Positions 16,744-26,862 of a stretch of DNA of 64,000 bases are shown here, in pieces. The position numbers and the translations under genes were made by a program. Numbering within the stretch: the first letter of the stretch is position 1; the number at the start of each line of letters is the position of its first letter. The notes under the pieces were generated by a model, which saw only the letters and a program-made list of their open reading frames with translations, did no database searches and was not told the DNA's origin. Source of the DNA: Lewinellaceae bacterium (lineage in GTDB: Bacteria; Bacteroidota; Bacteroidia; Chitinophagales; Saprospiraceae); NCBI GenBank assembly GCA_016716135.1, contig JADJWX010000002.1, positions 852,909 to 916,908 of the forward strand, in the 5' to 3' direction.

Positions 16744-18993
16744 TCAATCCCCCACCTTAACCAGTTTCCGCGACCAGTATTTTCCCGCTGAACGCATTTC
16801 CAGGGTGTACAGGCCGTTGGGCAAACCGGTATGTGCATACAAAACCGAGTGCTCGCCCTCCGGTAATGTTTCATTGTCGTACCAGGTGTGCACGGTGTGG
16901 CCGTAAGCGTTGATCAAACGCAGGCTGAGCGGCCCGGGCGCCGGCACTTCAAACTGGATGCGCAGCTTCGACCGGAACGGGTTTGGAAAGGCCTCCAGGC
17001 CTACGGAATTTACCGGCAACTGTTTGCTGGTTTGGCCGTTTTGCGTGCGGTCGCCGGTATTTCCGGAACCCATTGCCGCCATGACCGAACCCGGGCAGGG
17101 GTCGATGTAGGCGTGAAAATTATCGCCGCTGGCAAAACCCGGTTTGAGCAATACGGCATGTCCGGCTTCGTACACGACCGGCGCGCCATTGGACGGCGCA
17201 ATTTCACAATCGGACCGGATGTCGTTGAACGCGTCGAGGAAATAAGGGAAGCCGAGCACATGCACCAAATCCTGCACCGGGCAGTCCACCTCAATATCGT
17301 AGCCCAGCCCGTCGGCGCTGTACACGCCCACGGCGTTCCAGGCGCGGGCGCACTGGAGCACCTCGTTGGAACAGTCGCCGAACAGGTCGATGGCGGCCTG
17401 GATGGCGCCCCATTTTGCGTCGGCGTAGCCGGAGCCGCTGTTCAGGTAAACGCTCAGGCTGCGGTAGGCAATATTGGCGGCATTGGTGGAGCCAATGCCC
17501 TGCACGGTGTAAAAATCGCCGTTATCGTTGATGCCGCTGCCGCCGTCGGACAACAGGTAGAACCAGAAATTCTGCACGCCGCTGTTGGTGTGCACGCCAC
17601 ACTGGTCGTTGGTGCCGTCGCAGGTGCCCGCGGTGGAAACCCAGTTGGTGCCCTGGTACGTGTCGGGGTCATTTCTGTCGCCCGGGTTGCTCATGTTGCG
17701 GATGTAGCCGCGGTTGGCGCCGACCAGCCAATCCTGCGAACCGGTGGTAAACAACTCCACCATTTCACCAAAAATGTCGCTGAACGATTCGTTTAATGCG
17801 CCCGATTCGGCGGCGTACACCAGATCGGCTTCATTGGTAGTGACGGCGTGTGCAAATTCATGGCCCACAATGTCGATCGTATTCCAGTCGTCGGTGACGG
17901 TTCCGTCGGTGCCGTTGTCCCCGAAGCGAAAAATTTGCAACCCGGGGCTCCAGCTGGCGTTGCTCCAGTTGCGCACACCATTGTTGCCGATAAAACCGGC
18001 CTGGTTGTAGCCGTTGATAGTGGCGCCGCCGTTGTCGTAACTGTCGCGGCCGTGCCGGTTCAGAAAATACTGCCAGGATTGGGTCAGGCTGAAAAAAGTT
18101 TGCACGGCGGATTGCTGTGCCATTGTGGTCCAGTTGTTGTCGGCGTCGGTGTATTCCGTGGAAAAGGCCGTCGAGGAGGAGTCCTGGGCATTGAACACAT
18201 GAATATTCGGCGCCTGGCAATCGTCGAGCAGGATAAAATTGCTGCCCGACTGGCTGGTGTTGATGGTTTGCGTGCCATGCCAGGTGGTGGTTCCCGAGCC
18301 CGGGTCGCAGTGGATATCCAGCGGGTACCGTTTCAGCAACCCGTAGGTAGCGGCATCCAGGTAGATGCATTCCGACAGGCCGTCGGCTGTATTGATGTCG
18401 AATTTCCAGGCCAGCCGGAATTCCTCGCCGGCCACCGTTTGCAACCAAACCAGTTCGCCTTTTGGGTAAAAGCTGGCTTCCCGGTTTTGGGTGCGCTCTT
18501 TCAGGGCTTCCTCGGCTTTTTTATCCAGCCAGAGGTAGTTTTTTGTTGAAATCAGTTCCAGGGCGTATTGAAGCGCTTTTTCCTCCGCCACGGCAGCCGG
18601 CGGTTCTTCCGCCTTGAAGGCAGGCAAAATGCGGCCATTAGCCGTTGCAACGCGGCCTTGTTGTTCGTGCAAGGTGTACAAGGCGCCTTCAATGCGGTAG
18701 CCCCGGTAATATTGTTGATAGCGGTAGTGGGTCATGCCCAGATCGTCGGTGTTGGTGCGCAGGAGCCGGAATTCGTCGCGGGCAACTGTGCCGAGTGCGG
18801 CTTTGCAGTCGGTAAAAAAGTCGCGGGCAGCGATTTTTAGCTCATCGCGCACTTTCAGGCCGCGCAGCGTACTGCCCGGCTTTGCCAGCCGGTTCCAGGC
18901 CTGAAGCTGGGTGCTGTCGCGGAGCGTTTGACCGTACACCGCTGCGTTTTGCCCGGCTGCGCACAGCGCGAGCAGAAAGATCCATTTTTTCAT
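16744..18993 (-). CDS. Secreted M4 (thermolysin-like) metallopeptidase with T9SS domain
   Basis: Zinc endopeptidase of family M4. The signal peptide (MKKWIFLLALCAAGQNAAVYG) is followed by an FTP/PepSY-type propeptide (about residues 25-230). The catalytic domain carries HEFAH (His378, Glu379, His382) and the third ligand Glu402 in GALNESFSD, spaced as in thermolysin. The asparagine-rich IDIVGHEF and GVHTNSGVQNFWFYLL segments are typical of the family. After the peptidase comes a Cys-containing beta-rich linker and a type A T9SS sorting domain (VGLEAFPNPFRSKL... KLVKVGD), so the enzyme is exported across the outer membrane. The frame is intact over 749 residues. It starts 31 bp after the tail-fibre-like gene, possibly cotranscribed. 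Confidence 0.95.
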   Translation of the reverse strand: MKKWIFLLALCAAGQNAAVYGQTLRDSTQLQAWNRLAKPGSTLRGLKVRDELKIAARDFFTDCKAALGTVARDEFRLLRTNTDDLGMTHYRYQQYYRGYRIEGALYTLHEQQGRVATANGRILPAFKAEEPPAAVAEEKALQYALELISTKNYLWLDKKAEEALKERTQNREASFYPKGELVWLQTVAGEEFRLAWKFDINTADGLSECIYLDAATYGLLKRYPLDIHCDPGSGTTTWHGTQTINTSQSGSNFILLDDCQAPNIHVFNAQDSSSTAFSTEYTDADNNWTTMAQQSAVQTFFSLTQSWQYFLNRHGRDSYDNGGATINGYNQAGFIGNNGVRNWSNASWSPGLQIFRFGDNGTDGTVTDDWNTIDIVGHEFAHAVTTNEADLVYAAESGALNESFSDIFGEMVELFTTGSQDWLVGANRGYIRNMSNPGDRNDPDTYQGTNWVSTAGTCDGTNDQCGVHTNSGVQNFWFYLLSDGGSGINDNGDFYTVQGIGSTNAANIAYRSLSVYLNSGSGYADAKWGAIQAAIDLFGDCSNEVLQCARAWNAVGVYSADGLGYDIEVDCPVQDLVHVLGFPYFLDAFNDIRSDCEIAPSNGAPVVYEAGHAVLLKPGFASGDNFHAYIDPCPGSVMAAMGSGNTGDRTQNGQTSKQLPVNSVGLEAFPNPFRSKLRIQFEVPAPGPLSLRLINAYGHTVHTWYDNETLPEGEHSVLYAHTGLPNGLYTLEMRSAGKYWSRKLVKVGD

Positions 18994-19024
18994 GGCTTGA
19001 GTATTTTTTGCGGTGAACAGTTGG

Positions 19025-20437
19025 TTAGTGCTGAGGGGTTTGGCGCGCGACTTTCAAGGCGTCGATCTCTTTTTGCTGCGCAATCAGCAGGAGGGTCAAT
19101 TCCTCTACTTTTTGCAGGAGCACGCGGTTCATTTCGCCGAGTTCGATACCGCCGTTTTTAGAAACCTCGGCTGCGGAAGGCACGCCGGGCAAGTGTTTGT
19201 TTTTTGCGATAAAATCTGCCCACTCGGCGAGGTCGGGTGTGGTGTAATCCGGTTCGAACACATAGTCGGGCCAGTTGGCCTGCAGGGCCACTTTTACTTC
19301 AGTGGCGATCAGGCTGCCGTTCACGTACATCATGTAGCTGCCCGGGGTGGTGGGCGGGTTGCCGACGATTATGCGGCCGTCTACGCGGGCGTCTGCGCCA
19401 ATGTGTGCCGATGCGTTCACGGCCAGGTCGCCGCCCACGTTGGCATTGTTGGCCACTACCAGGGTGTTCCCTACGGTAGTGTTGCCGTTGACACCGAGAT
19501 TGCCGCCGATGGATGCGTTGCTGCCGGTAGCCAGGGGTGCCGTTCAGGGGGCGTTGCCGTTCACCTGCAGGTCGCTGCTGACCGTGGCATCACCACCCAG
19601 GCGGGTGTTGCCGTTCACATCGAGTTTGGCTGTCGGGGTGGTCGTGGCGATCCCGACGTTGGTGCCGTCGTCCCAGAGCTGGCTGTCGCCGAGCGCGCTG
19701 GGCGCTGTGAATTTGGCGATGCGGTTGGGCGTGCCGTTGATGTCTTCGCTGGTGAGCAGTTTTGACCAGTCGGCGCCGAGCCAGTCGGCAGCATTTCCGG
19801 CTTTACGGCGGTTCCAAATGCCGTCGTCGCCGAAAAACAGCTGGTGGTCCAGGCTGGAGCCGCCGGGTGCAAGCGAGAGCAGACCGCCTTGCGCGTTGAG
19901 GCTGGGCGGGAGTGCCAGCCCGCCGGTAAGTACCGAGCGGTTTTTCCGTTCGAAGTAGGCCTCGTCGATGTAGGTGTTTGGCGCATCATTGGTGAACACA
20001 TTGTCGTCGAAGTGGATGCGGCCAAAAAAATCGCCGGTTGTGTGGGTATTGCCTACCGTGTGCAGGTTGAAGGCCGGTGTGAGCGTACCGATACCTACCA
20101 GGCCGTTGTCGGTGATCACCATGCGATCGAACGGGCCGGCTGCGCCGGTGCGAAAGATCAGGTTGGCCGGCAGCACTCCTGGGCTGACGGGGCCGGTAGC
20201 GTAGGCGCGCATGGAAACGGCTGTCGGCACATTGTTGGTTTCCGTAAGGGCGTTGAACTTGATTTCGCCCAGCAAATCGCCCTGCACCACCGGTTCGGCA
20301 CCGCCCGGGCCGCTGTTGTGTTTGTACAGGATCAGTTCGGGTTTGGTACCGCTGACTTGTGCGAAGCTGTTTTGTGAAAATGCGCATACCACGCACAGTG
20401 CGATCAGGAGGAGGATTGGGGAAGTAAGCTGTTTCAT
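19025..20437 (-). CDS. Tail-fibre-like/trimeric repeat surface protein, one frameshift
   Basis: Signal peptide MKQLTSPILLLIALCVVC, then beta-rich sequence with VGIGTLTPAFNLHTVGN and VGIATTTPTAKLDVNGN motifs typical of Bacteroidota tail-fibre-domain proteins. Next comes a run of short left-handed repeats (GGDATVSSDLQVNGN, GGDLAVNASAHIGAD). The C-terminus has FIAKNKHLPGVPSAAEV and a terminal coiled coil (LLQKVEELTLLLIAQQKEID), a region shared with chaperone-like tail-spike ends. The frame shifts near 19544 inside the repeat tract, at a run of Gs, and reading resumes in register. Function unknown; probably a trimeric exported fibre. No T9SS sorting domain is seen. Confidence 0.75.
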
Positions 20438-20461
20438 TGGTTGAAATTTAGAGGTTAATGT

Positions 20462-20483
20462 AACCCCCCACCTCCGGTGGGGG
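20462..20483. repeat. GC-rich hairpin upstream of the tail-fibre-like gene
   Basis: The sequence acccccacc-tcc-ggtgggggt, preceded by an extra C, forms a strong short hairpin 25 bp upstream of the minus-strand start. It might affect translation of the fibre gene or simply be a short palindromic repeat. Confidence 0.4.
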
Positions 20484-20689
20484 TATTTGAAAAAACATTC
20501 CTGGCAACCGCAAAAGCGAATGTTTAAAAACCAGGTTGCAGCGCCGGATAACACCACAAATTTTCAGGTCGGCCGTCTTTTTTCTTTGGAAATACCTTGG
20601 AAATGGTTGGGAAATATTTTTGAAAGGCGACTAATCCCCTCGAACAGCAACCCCGCCGGGAACACTGTTTACCTAAAACCAAAACATCC

Positions 20690-21024
20690 ATGCAATCCAC
20701 GGAATTCCCCCATTTTCCAAACCCTGCTCAATGCTGTGCACACCAAAGCCTTTGGCGAACCCCTCTCTTCCCTGCCACACGGCAAAGCCCAGGCGCTCAG
20801 CTGGTTCATCGAAGAAACAACCGGCCAACTGTTGAGCTACAAAACGCTGAGCAACTACGTCAGCGCCATCCTTCAAAAAGAACCGGAAACCATCAATCCC
20901 ACCACGACAACCCTGGCCATCCTGGTGCGTTACGTTCAGGGCGAACTGCGGGGAACGACGGGTGGTTTGGTACCAGTACCGGGGGCGGCAATTGCAACCG
21001 AAGGCTTCCGCTGTTCAATACTGA
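20690..21024 (+). CDS. Small hypothetical protein, probably frameshifted
   Basis: The credible protein signal is a helical stretch TLLNAVHTKAFGEPLS, KAQALSWFIEE, LLSYKTLSNYVSAIL and TLAILVRYVQGE. It resembles a small uncharacterised Bacteroidota family that looks like a regulator N-terminal or DNA-binding helical domain. It has no good start in its own frame. ATG 20690 (MQSTEFPHF) lies one frame away and would join by a one-base shift near 20715. A second shift near 20960 would give a short basic C-terminus (WYQYRGRQLQ) that stops at 21024, overlapping the convergent hydrolase stop by a few bases. This reconstruction is tentative. Confidence 0.35.
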
Positions 21025-22343
21025 CCAAGCAAAACCGCATTTTGCACAACGGCTTTTCCTCCGGAAAATATCCGGACCAGGTACCTGCCTGCCGAAAGCC
21101 CGGTAGTGTTGACTTGCAGCGTGTTCGAATGTTGACCCTGAAATACATTTATCAGTCTTCCATCCAGGGTGCATAATTCAACCTGCTCAATTTGCGCCGG
21201 CGCGCTAATCGTCCAGCTGTCAACAGTGGGGTTGGGCCAAATCCGGACGGATATCCCGGCTGTGTCGGGGGCGTTTACCTTGGTTGGGCTACACGTGAGT
21301 TTGTTGAGATAATCCCACATGGCGTTGTCAAAAACGATCGGCACAGCGCCGCCACCCGGGCCGGGAAAACCAGCCTCTCCCTGGCGTACCACAACCCAGC
21401 CTTTGGAAGGGACGACGTGAATTTTTTGGTCGTCTTTGCCAAGTGCTGCAAACATATCGTCGGGGGCATTTGGAATGACTTTTCCGGGAAAAACAATTTG
21501 CAACCCGGGCAGCATGAAATTTTCCTGGCCGTTGAGCCACCACAGGTAGCCATAACTTTTGTTCAGATTTTGGGAGGAATGCACCATGTCGAATTGATAT
21601 TGCTGGTCGTGCAGCAACGTGTCGCCATCCCAAATACCTTTTGCCAGGGTAAGCAAGCCGAAACGGGCCATATCGCGGGCCTTGCCGTACATGACGTGGT
21701 CAATCCAGAGCCCTTTCATGCCGACTGCGTTGAATAGCCGCGTATTGGTAAATTGGTTGATCGATTGGCCGCTGGCCGCTTCCAGGACGTCGTGCAGCAA
21801 CCGGTACGGCGCGTTGTAATACGCCCAGCGGGTACCAGGGTCAGCCAGGTAAGTGAGGCATCCGGGCAACAGGCAGTTGTCGTTGAGCCCGGTGTCATCC
21901 AGCCCGGTGGTCATGCTCAACTGGTGGCGTATGGTAATTTGAGCCTCCTGGGCTGGCGTGGCACTGGTCCATCCGGCCCCCAGGTAATCGCTGGTTGGGT
22001 CGTCGAGATGAAGCAGGCCGGCCTCCTGGGCCTGCCCGACCAAAAAAGCCGTCAAGGACTTGCCGGCGGATGCCCAATACCAAAACGAATCCTGCGTGAA
22101 CGTTCCAAAATAACGCTCCAGCACAATTTTGCCGTCCTGAAGCAGGATAAACGATTTGGTATGATGGTCATCAAGAAACTGGTACAGGCTATCGATCCGT
22201 TCGGGGCAAAAGCCGAGGCTGGTTGGGTCGGTGGTTTCCCAGGCCGTTCCGGTGGTTGGCGGGAAATAAAAGTTGGGTTGGGTGCATATGGTTCGGGGAA
22301 CAAGGAGCAACAAAAAAGAAAGCAGGCGTAGTGTGCAGTGCAT
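21015..22343 (-). CDS. Secreted serine hydrolase (beta-lactamase/class C-like) with T9SS domain
   Basis: Serine hydrolase of the beta-lactamase-related (AmpC/esterase EstB-like) fold. The signal peptide is followed by the nucleophile motif WASAGKS (Ser92, Lys95) and the YYN motif at residues 175-177. The HxG/KTG-equivalent region near HVVPSKGWVVVRQGE is degenerate. The C-terminal ~85 residues are a T9SS sorting domain (VRIWPNPTVDSW... AVLLGQY), so it is secreted. ATG 22343 starts a normal signal peptide; upstream codons of the open frame are unconserved. Substrate could be a peptide, ester or beta-lactam and cannot be told from sequence. Confidence 0.88.
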   Translation of the reverse strand: MHCTLRLLSFLLLLVPRTICTQPNFYFPPTTGTAWETTDPTSLGFCPERIDSLYQFLDDHHTKSFILLQDGKIVLERYFGTFTQDSFWYWASAGKSLTAFLVGQAQEAGLLHLDDPTSDYLGAGWTSATPAQEAQITIRHQLSMTTGLDDTGLNDNCLLPGCLTYLADPGTRWAYYNAPYRLLHDVLEAASGQSINQFTNTRLFNAVGMKGLWIDHVMYGKARDMARFGLLTLAKGIWDGDTLLHDQQYQFDMVHSSQNLNKSYGYLWWLNGQENFMLPGLQIVFPGKVIPNAPDDMFAALGKDDQKIHVVPSKGWVVVRQGEAGFPGPGGGAVPIVFDNAMWDYLNKLTCSPTKVNAPDTAGISVRIWPNPTVDSWTISAPAQIEQVELCTLDGRLINVFQGQHSNTLQVNTTGLSAGRYLVRIFSGGKAVVQNAVLLGQY

Positions 22344-22441
22344 AGTGTGATTACATTTTTCGAAAAATGGTGCAAGGAATTTTACTAAAAAACAACGCGC
22401 ACTAAGACGAAAAAAATACACAGAAGTTAAACCGGGCGCAA

Positions 22442-23989
22442 TTACTGCCCGCGTACTTCCTGCACCCGTTCGGCCCAAAAACCGGCAAAACTCCGGCGCG
22501 GCTTTCGGCACAGGTAAACGGTGGTGCCAAATTCACGGGCAAAACTGTCGCGAACGCTGCCTATTTCCCGGATGTCGGAGAAGATTGCCTGCACATCCTC
22601 ACCGAGTTCATCGTTGATGTAAATGAGGGTTTCTGCATTGGTGTTCGATGGCATCCAAAGCCGGTAGGAGTCGGCAAAACTCACTGCCGGAGGCAGGTCA
22701 GCCTGGCGACCGAAATAATCCACTGCGCCGGCCTGGCCATAGTTTTCGCCATAAATCAGGACGGGGGTTCCGGTTGGCACTTGCCGGTAAGCGCGGACTG
22801 CTGCCTGCCCGATTTCCGGCCATCCCAGCATATCGGCAAAATCTTGTGGCAGGCTGTGGTGCCGCCCGTCTTCCCAGCGGGTGACGACATCAAAATGCAG
22901 CGCCTCCCGGGCCCACTGGCAATATTCAGCCATTTTGGGCGGTGCAAACAAAGGTATAGCCAATGGCGCCATGGGCAGGAGCAAGCCGATCATGACAACC
23001 GGCAGCACAACCCGGGTTGGCGTTTTTGTCACAGTTTTTTCCCAAAATACACCTCCGGCGGCCATGAGTGCCGGGTAAATGCCCAGGCTGTAATAATGTT
23101 TTCCTTTCAACAACAGCAAAAGCAAAATGACCCCTGCTGCGAGATATAAAAAAATCCGATGGTGCAAATTCCTGCTTTTCCAAAGGAACCAAACGCCGGG
23201 CACCCACACGAGCAGGCCGGTAAAGTGCATGACCAGCTGATCCGATAAAAAATCGGCAGGCTGCACGTTGACCAACTGGTTTGTTTGTAAGGCCTGCATG
23301 TGGTTGATTACCGGAAATCCGTTGGCCACTTGCCAGATCAGGTTGGGCGCCATAACCAGCAAAGCAAGGCCTGCGGCAAAAAAGGTAATGCGGCGCGTCA
23401 GGAGATTGCGTGCAGGAGTAAGTGCCAGGGCGGGCGCCAGGGCCGCTATGAAACAGCAGGACCAGGTATTTATTCAGAAAAAAAATGCCGAGGGCTATGC
23501 CAAAAAAAAGCAGGTAATGATTCCGGTTGGAGTTGAGGTAGCGCAGGAACAGGTAGCAAAGTAAGGCCCAACCCAAAATATCAAAGACAACGGGTTGAAA
23601 CAGCATGCTGGTCCGTAAAAGCCGGGGAAACAGCAAGCTTAATTGCCGCAAGTAATTGCGCATAACGGCCCGCCGCCCAGTTCGCGGGCCAGTAAGCCGG
23701 TCAGCACAACAATTCCGCAACCTCCCAGCGTGGGCAACAACCGCACGGCAAAAAGAGAACCGCCAAATATCTCCTGTGCAACCCAGCCTAACCAACCTAC
23801 AAGCGGCGGGTTGGACCAGTATCCCCAGTCGGGGTGTTGACCCAGTGCCAGGTAAAGCAGTTCATCGCGATGGAAGCCGTAAATGGTGTTTACGTACAGG
23901 TGGGTGCACAGTTTAACCGCCGTTACCGCAAGTATAGCGGTCCAGAATATTGGTGCCGGATACTTAGTTTTCGACAAAATACATGTCAA
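22442..23989 (-). CDS. Glycosyltransferase family 39 (ArnT/PMT-like), several frameshifts
   Basis: Polytopic membrane glycosyltransferase that would use a polyprenyl-phosphate sugar donor. The first loop has the family's FHRDELLYLALG (catalytic DE) and GYWSNPPLVGWLG. The middle reads LLFPRLLRTSMLFQPVVFD, NKYLVLLF, then MAPNLIWQVANGFPVI. The C-terminal half has further helices and a soluble domain (VLIYGENYGQAGAVDYFG). Frame changes fall near 23672, 23642 and 23455; each is repaired by one base. The start is uncertain: TTG at 23989 or another non-ATG codon close by, overlapping the end of the cyclase gene. Acceptor unknown. Confidence 0.8.
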
Positions 23990-25558
23990 TTTCGCCCTTG
24001 TTTTTAGCGGGTATTTTACCGCGGTACTGGCAGGGGAAGTATTGTTTGATGACGTTGTGCACCTCGCCGGAGATATTGATTTTGCCGCCTTCGCCTGCCG
24101 ACTCGATCCGGGCGGCGATATTCACGGTATCGCCCCAGATATCGAAGGCGAATTTCTTGGAGCCCACCACGCCGGCAACCACCGGTCCGGAATGGATACC
24201 GATGCGGGCTTCAAAAACCGGCAGGTTCCGGTTGCTGCGTTCCTGATTCCATTCGGCCAGCCAGGCCTGCATTTCCTGGGCAGCATTTACCATGTCGCGC
24301 AGTTGGCTGCCACCGCCGTTGAGCAAGCCCCCGGCTGCCATGTAGGCATCGCCGATAGTTTTGATCTTTTCCAGCTTGTGTTTGGCAATAATGTCGTCGA
24401 AGGCACGGAAGCAAGTGTCCAGTTCGTTCACTAATTCCTGTGGAGAAAGGATTTCCCGCTATTTTACTGAAGCCGACGAAATCGGCGAAAAGCACCCCAC
24501 ATCGTCAAAATAGCGGGCGCTGGTACTGCCGTTTTTCTTTAATTCTTCAGCGACGAGGGCGGGCAAAATATTGAGCAGGAGTTCTTCCGAGCGTTTTTGT
24601 TCCGAGCGGATGATCTTGTTTTTTTCACGCAAAATATGCGCGTTTTGGCGCGCCCGGTAGTAGCTGAATGCTGCGCCACCCGCGAGCATGATCATAGCGA
24701 CCATGGCTGCCAGGTAGAAATTCCGCTTGCTTTCCGACTCGCGCAGGGCCAGTTCGGCATTGGTTACGTTGAGCGCGTCCAGGTTGCTTCGGTATTCCAG
24801 CGAATCGAGTTTGGTCCGGTGCTGCATGAGCAGAAGCGCAGCTTTCATCTGATTTTCAGTCATTTGATCGATGAACGCTTCCTGCTGTTTCAACTCGGCC
24901 TGGAGTTGTTGCCGTTCTTTTTCATAGTTCAGGCGCTGGAGGGTGGAGCTTTCCTGCGATTTTTGTTGATCCAGCAATTGGTCGGTAATGACGGACAATT
25001 CTTCCTGAAGTTCCTGCCGGGTGAGTGGTTTTTCCAGCGCGATGCTTGGATTGCTGGGCAGGGCTTCGATCAGGTTTTTGGCGCGATCGATTTCCATTTC
25101 AATTTCGGCCAGTTCATCCTTGCGGTTGTATTTTTCCGCCAAAGCCCGCAGGGATTCCAGATTGTCGAGGAACAACTGCTTGTTGGGGCGGTTCATTTTT
25201 TTGAGTACCTGGTTGCTTTCCCGGAATTTGGCTGCAGCCCGGTCTTTGCCAAACAAGCCGCGTTTGCCGGTAATGGCTAAGATTTTCCCCTCCTGGTTAA
25301 GTGTGATGGCGAGGTAGTTATTGCGTCGCATGCGTTGTGCCAGGTCAGTGCCGTCTTCGGCATGCTTGAGCGCTTTGTCGTGATCGCCCGTAGCGAGGTA
25401 TGCTTCGGAAAGTGCGACAAAAAGTTTCGATGCGTTCTACGCCTGCAACAGAGCGTAATTTTGTTTCAAGATCCTGAATTTCGGCACTTTGCGTCCATCC
25501 AATCAAAGGCAAGAGTAAGGCCAGGGTAGCAAAAAAAAACGTGTAGTATTGCTTTCAT
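23964..25558 (-). CDS. TPR-containing class III adenylate/guanylate cyclase, three frameshifts
   Basis: Makes cyclic nucleotide. The start is a signal peptide (MKAILHVFFFATLALLLPLIG), then a TPR-like region (LFVALSEAYLATGDHDKAL... LAITGKRGLFGKD). A charged coiled coil, one membrane helix (FYLAAMVAMIMLAGGAAFSY) and a short linker (LLLNILPALVAEELK) lead to the catalytic domain. The first metal Asp is in LFADFVGFS and the second in KTIGDAYMA. FDIWGDTVNIAARIES carries the substrate and transition-state residues. Lys and Asp at the specificity positions favour ATP. Frames break near 25425, 24492 and 24460, each by one base. All catalytic residues remain in the corrected frame. Confidence 0.85.
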
Positions 25559-25627
25559 TTTTAAACCACAATGATCTTTTTACAAGAGGTTAGCCAAAGA
25601 TAAAGCCAAACTTTAGACATTTACAGC

Positions 25628-26810
25628 ATGCTCACACCAGCCGACCGGCAATTTATTCAAGATCACCTGCAAGCCGACCTGCACCGGCTTTTACTTTCGG
25701 CCAACCGGTACCCCGGTGTGCAAGTGCCGGTGGCGGTTGCACAGATCGAGGCATTTCGGAAAGTCCGGGAGAAAATCCCTTCCTGGTTTCGCTTCGATCT
25801 GATCATGCCGCCGGTGCGCTCGGTGGAGCAGGCATCGTCTGAAGAAACGGCCCGCTTCAAAGCCGGGTTGTTTTCCGGAAAAGCCATGGCCGATCTTACG
25901 GGCGGCATGGGCGTGGACAGCTGGTTTTTTTCCCGGCAATTTAACCAGGTGGTTTATGTCGAACAACAACCGCAACTGGTTGAAATCGCCCGGCACAACT
26001 TTGACGTATTGGGCGCCCGGAATATCAACGCCATTTGCAGCGGATTCTGAAATTTTTTTGAAACTGACCGATCAACACTTTGATCTGATCTACCTCGACC
26101 CCGGTCGGCGGCACGAACAGAAAGGCAAGGTGTTTCAACTGGCAGATTGTGCGCCTAATGTTCTGGAACTCCGAACGGAGCTACTCCAAAAAAGCGACCG
26201 TGTTTTGTTAAAGACAGCGCCTATGCTCGACCTGACGCAGGCCATCCAGCAGCTCGGTTCGGTCAGCCGGACGTGGGTGGTTTCGGTAGATGGCGAGTGC
26301 AAGGAGGTGTTGTATTTGCTGGAAAAAAATGCGCCGCTCATCGATGAAATTCCGATTGAGGTGGTTTGTTTGGGAAGTGAGGCGCCCGGTTTTCAATTTA
26401 CCCGCGCCGAAGAGCAGGCGGCAGAGCCGGTCTTTTCCGTGCCGCAGCAATTTGTCTATGAACCCGACGCGTCAGTGCTAAAAGCCGGAGCGTTTAAAAG
26501 TTTTGCTATGCGGTTTGGTTTGAAAAAACTACACCCGAATACGCACTTGTACACCAGTGAAACACTTGTCCCGAATGTGCCGGGCCGGGTGTTTTCGGTA
26601 GTGGCCGTACTGAAATATGACCGTAAAGATCTCCGCGCGTTCCTTCCGGATGGGCAGGCCAATCTGGCAACCCGGAATTTTCCGGATTCGGTGGCGGCGA
26701 TGCGGAAAAAATTGGGCATTCGGGATGGGGGCGTGCACTTTGTTTTCGGTGTGACGGATGCCTGTGGGCATTTAAGGCTGATAGTATGCCGAAAAACCAC
26801 CGGATATTGA
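25628..26810 (+). CDS. Class I SAM-dependent methyltransferase, THUMP-like domain, one frameshift
   Basis: Bacteroidota methyltransferase family with a Rossmann SAM-binding domain (MADLTGGMGVDSWFFS and VYVEQQPQLVEIARHNF) and the catalytic-loop motif LIYLDPGRR. This is followed by a THUMP-like C-terminal domain (KLHPNTHLYTSE, PGRVFSVVAVLKYDRK). The frame shifts near 26035: NAIC runs to a stop, while ADSEIFLKLTDQHFDLIYLD continues one frame away. It is probably an RNA methyltransferase by family, with no known target. ATG 25628 fits the conserved LTPADRQFIQ opening. It lies 69 bp from the divergent cyclase gene. Confidence 0.8.
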
Positions 26811-26862
26811 TAAGGCATTGACTTGTCTCGCACTATTCATGGTTGAACCGGCACGAGTCCTT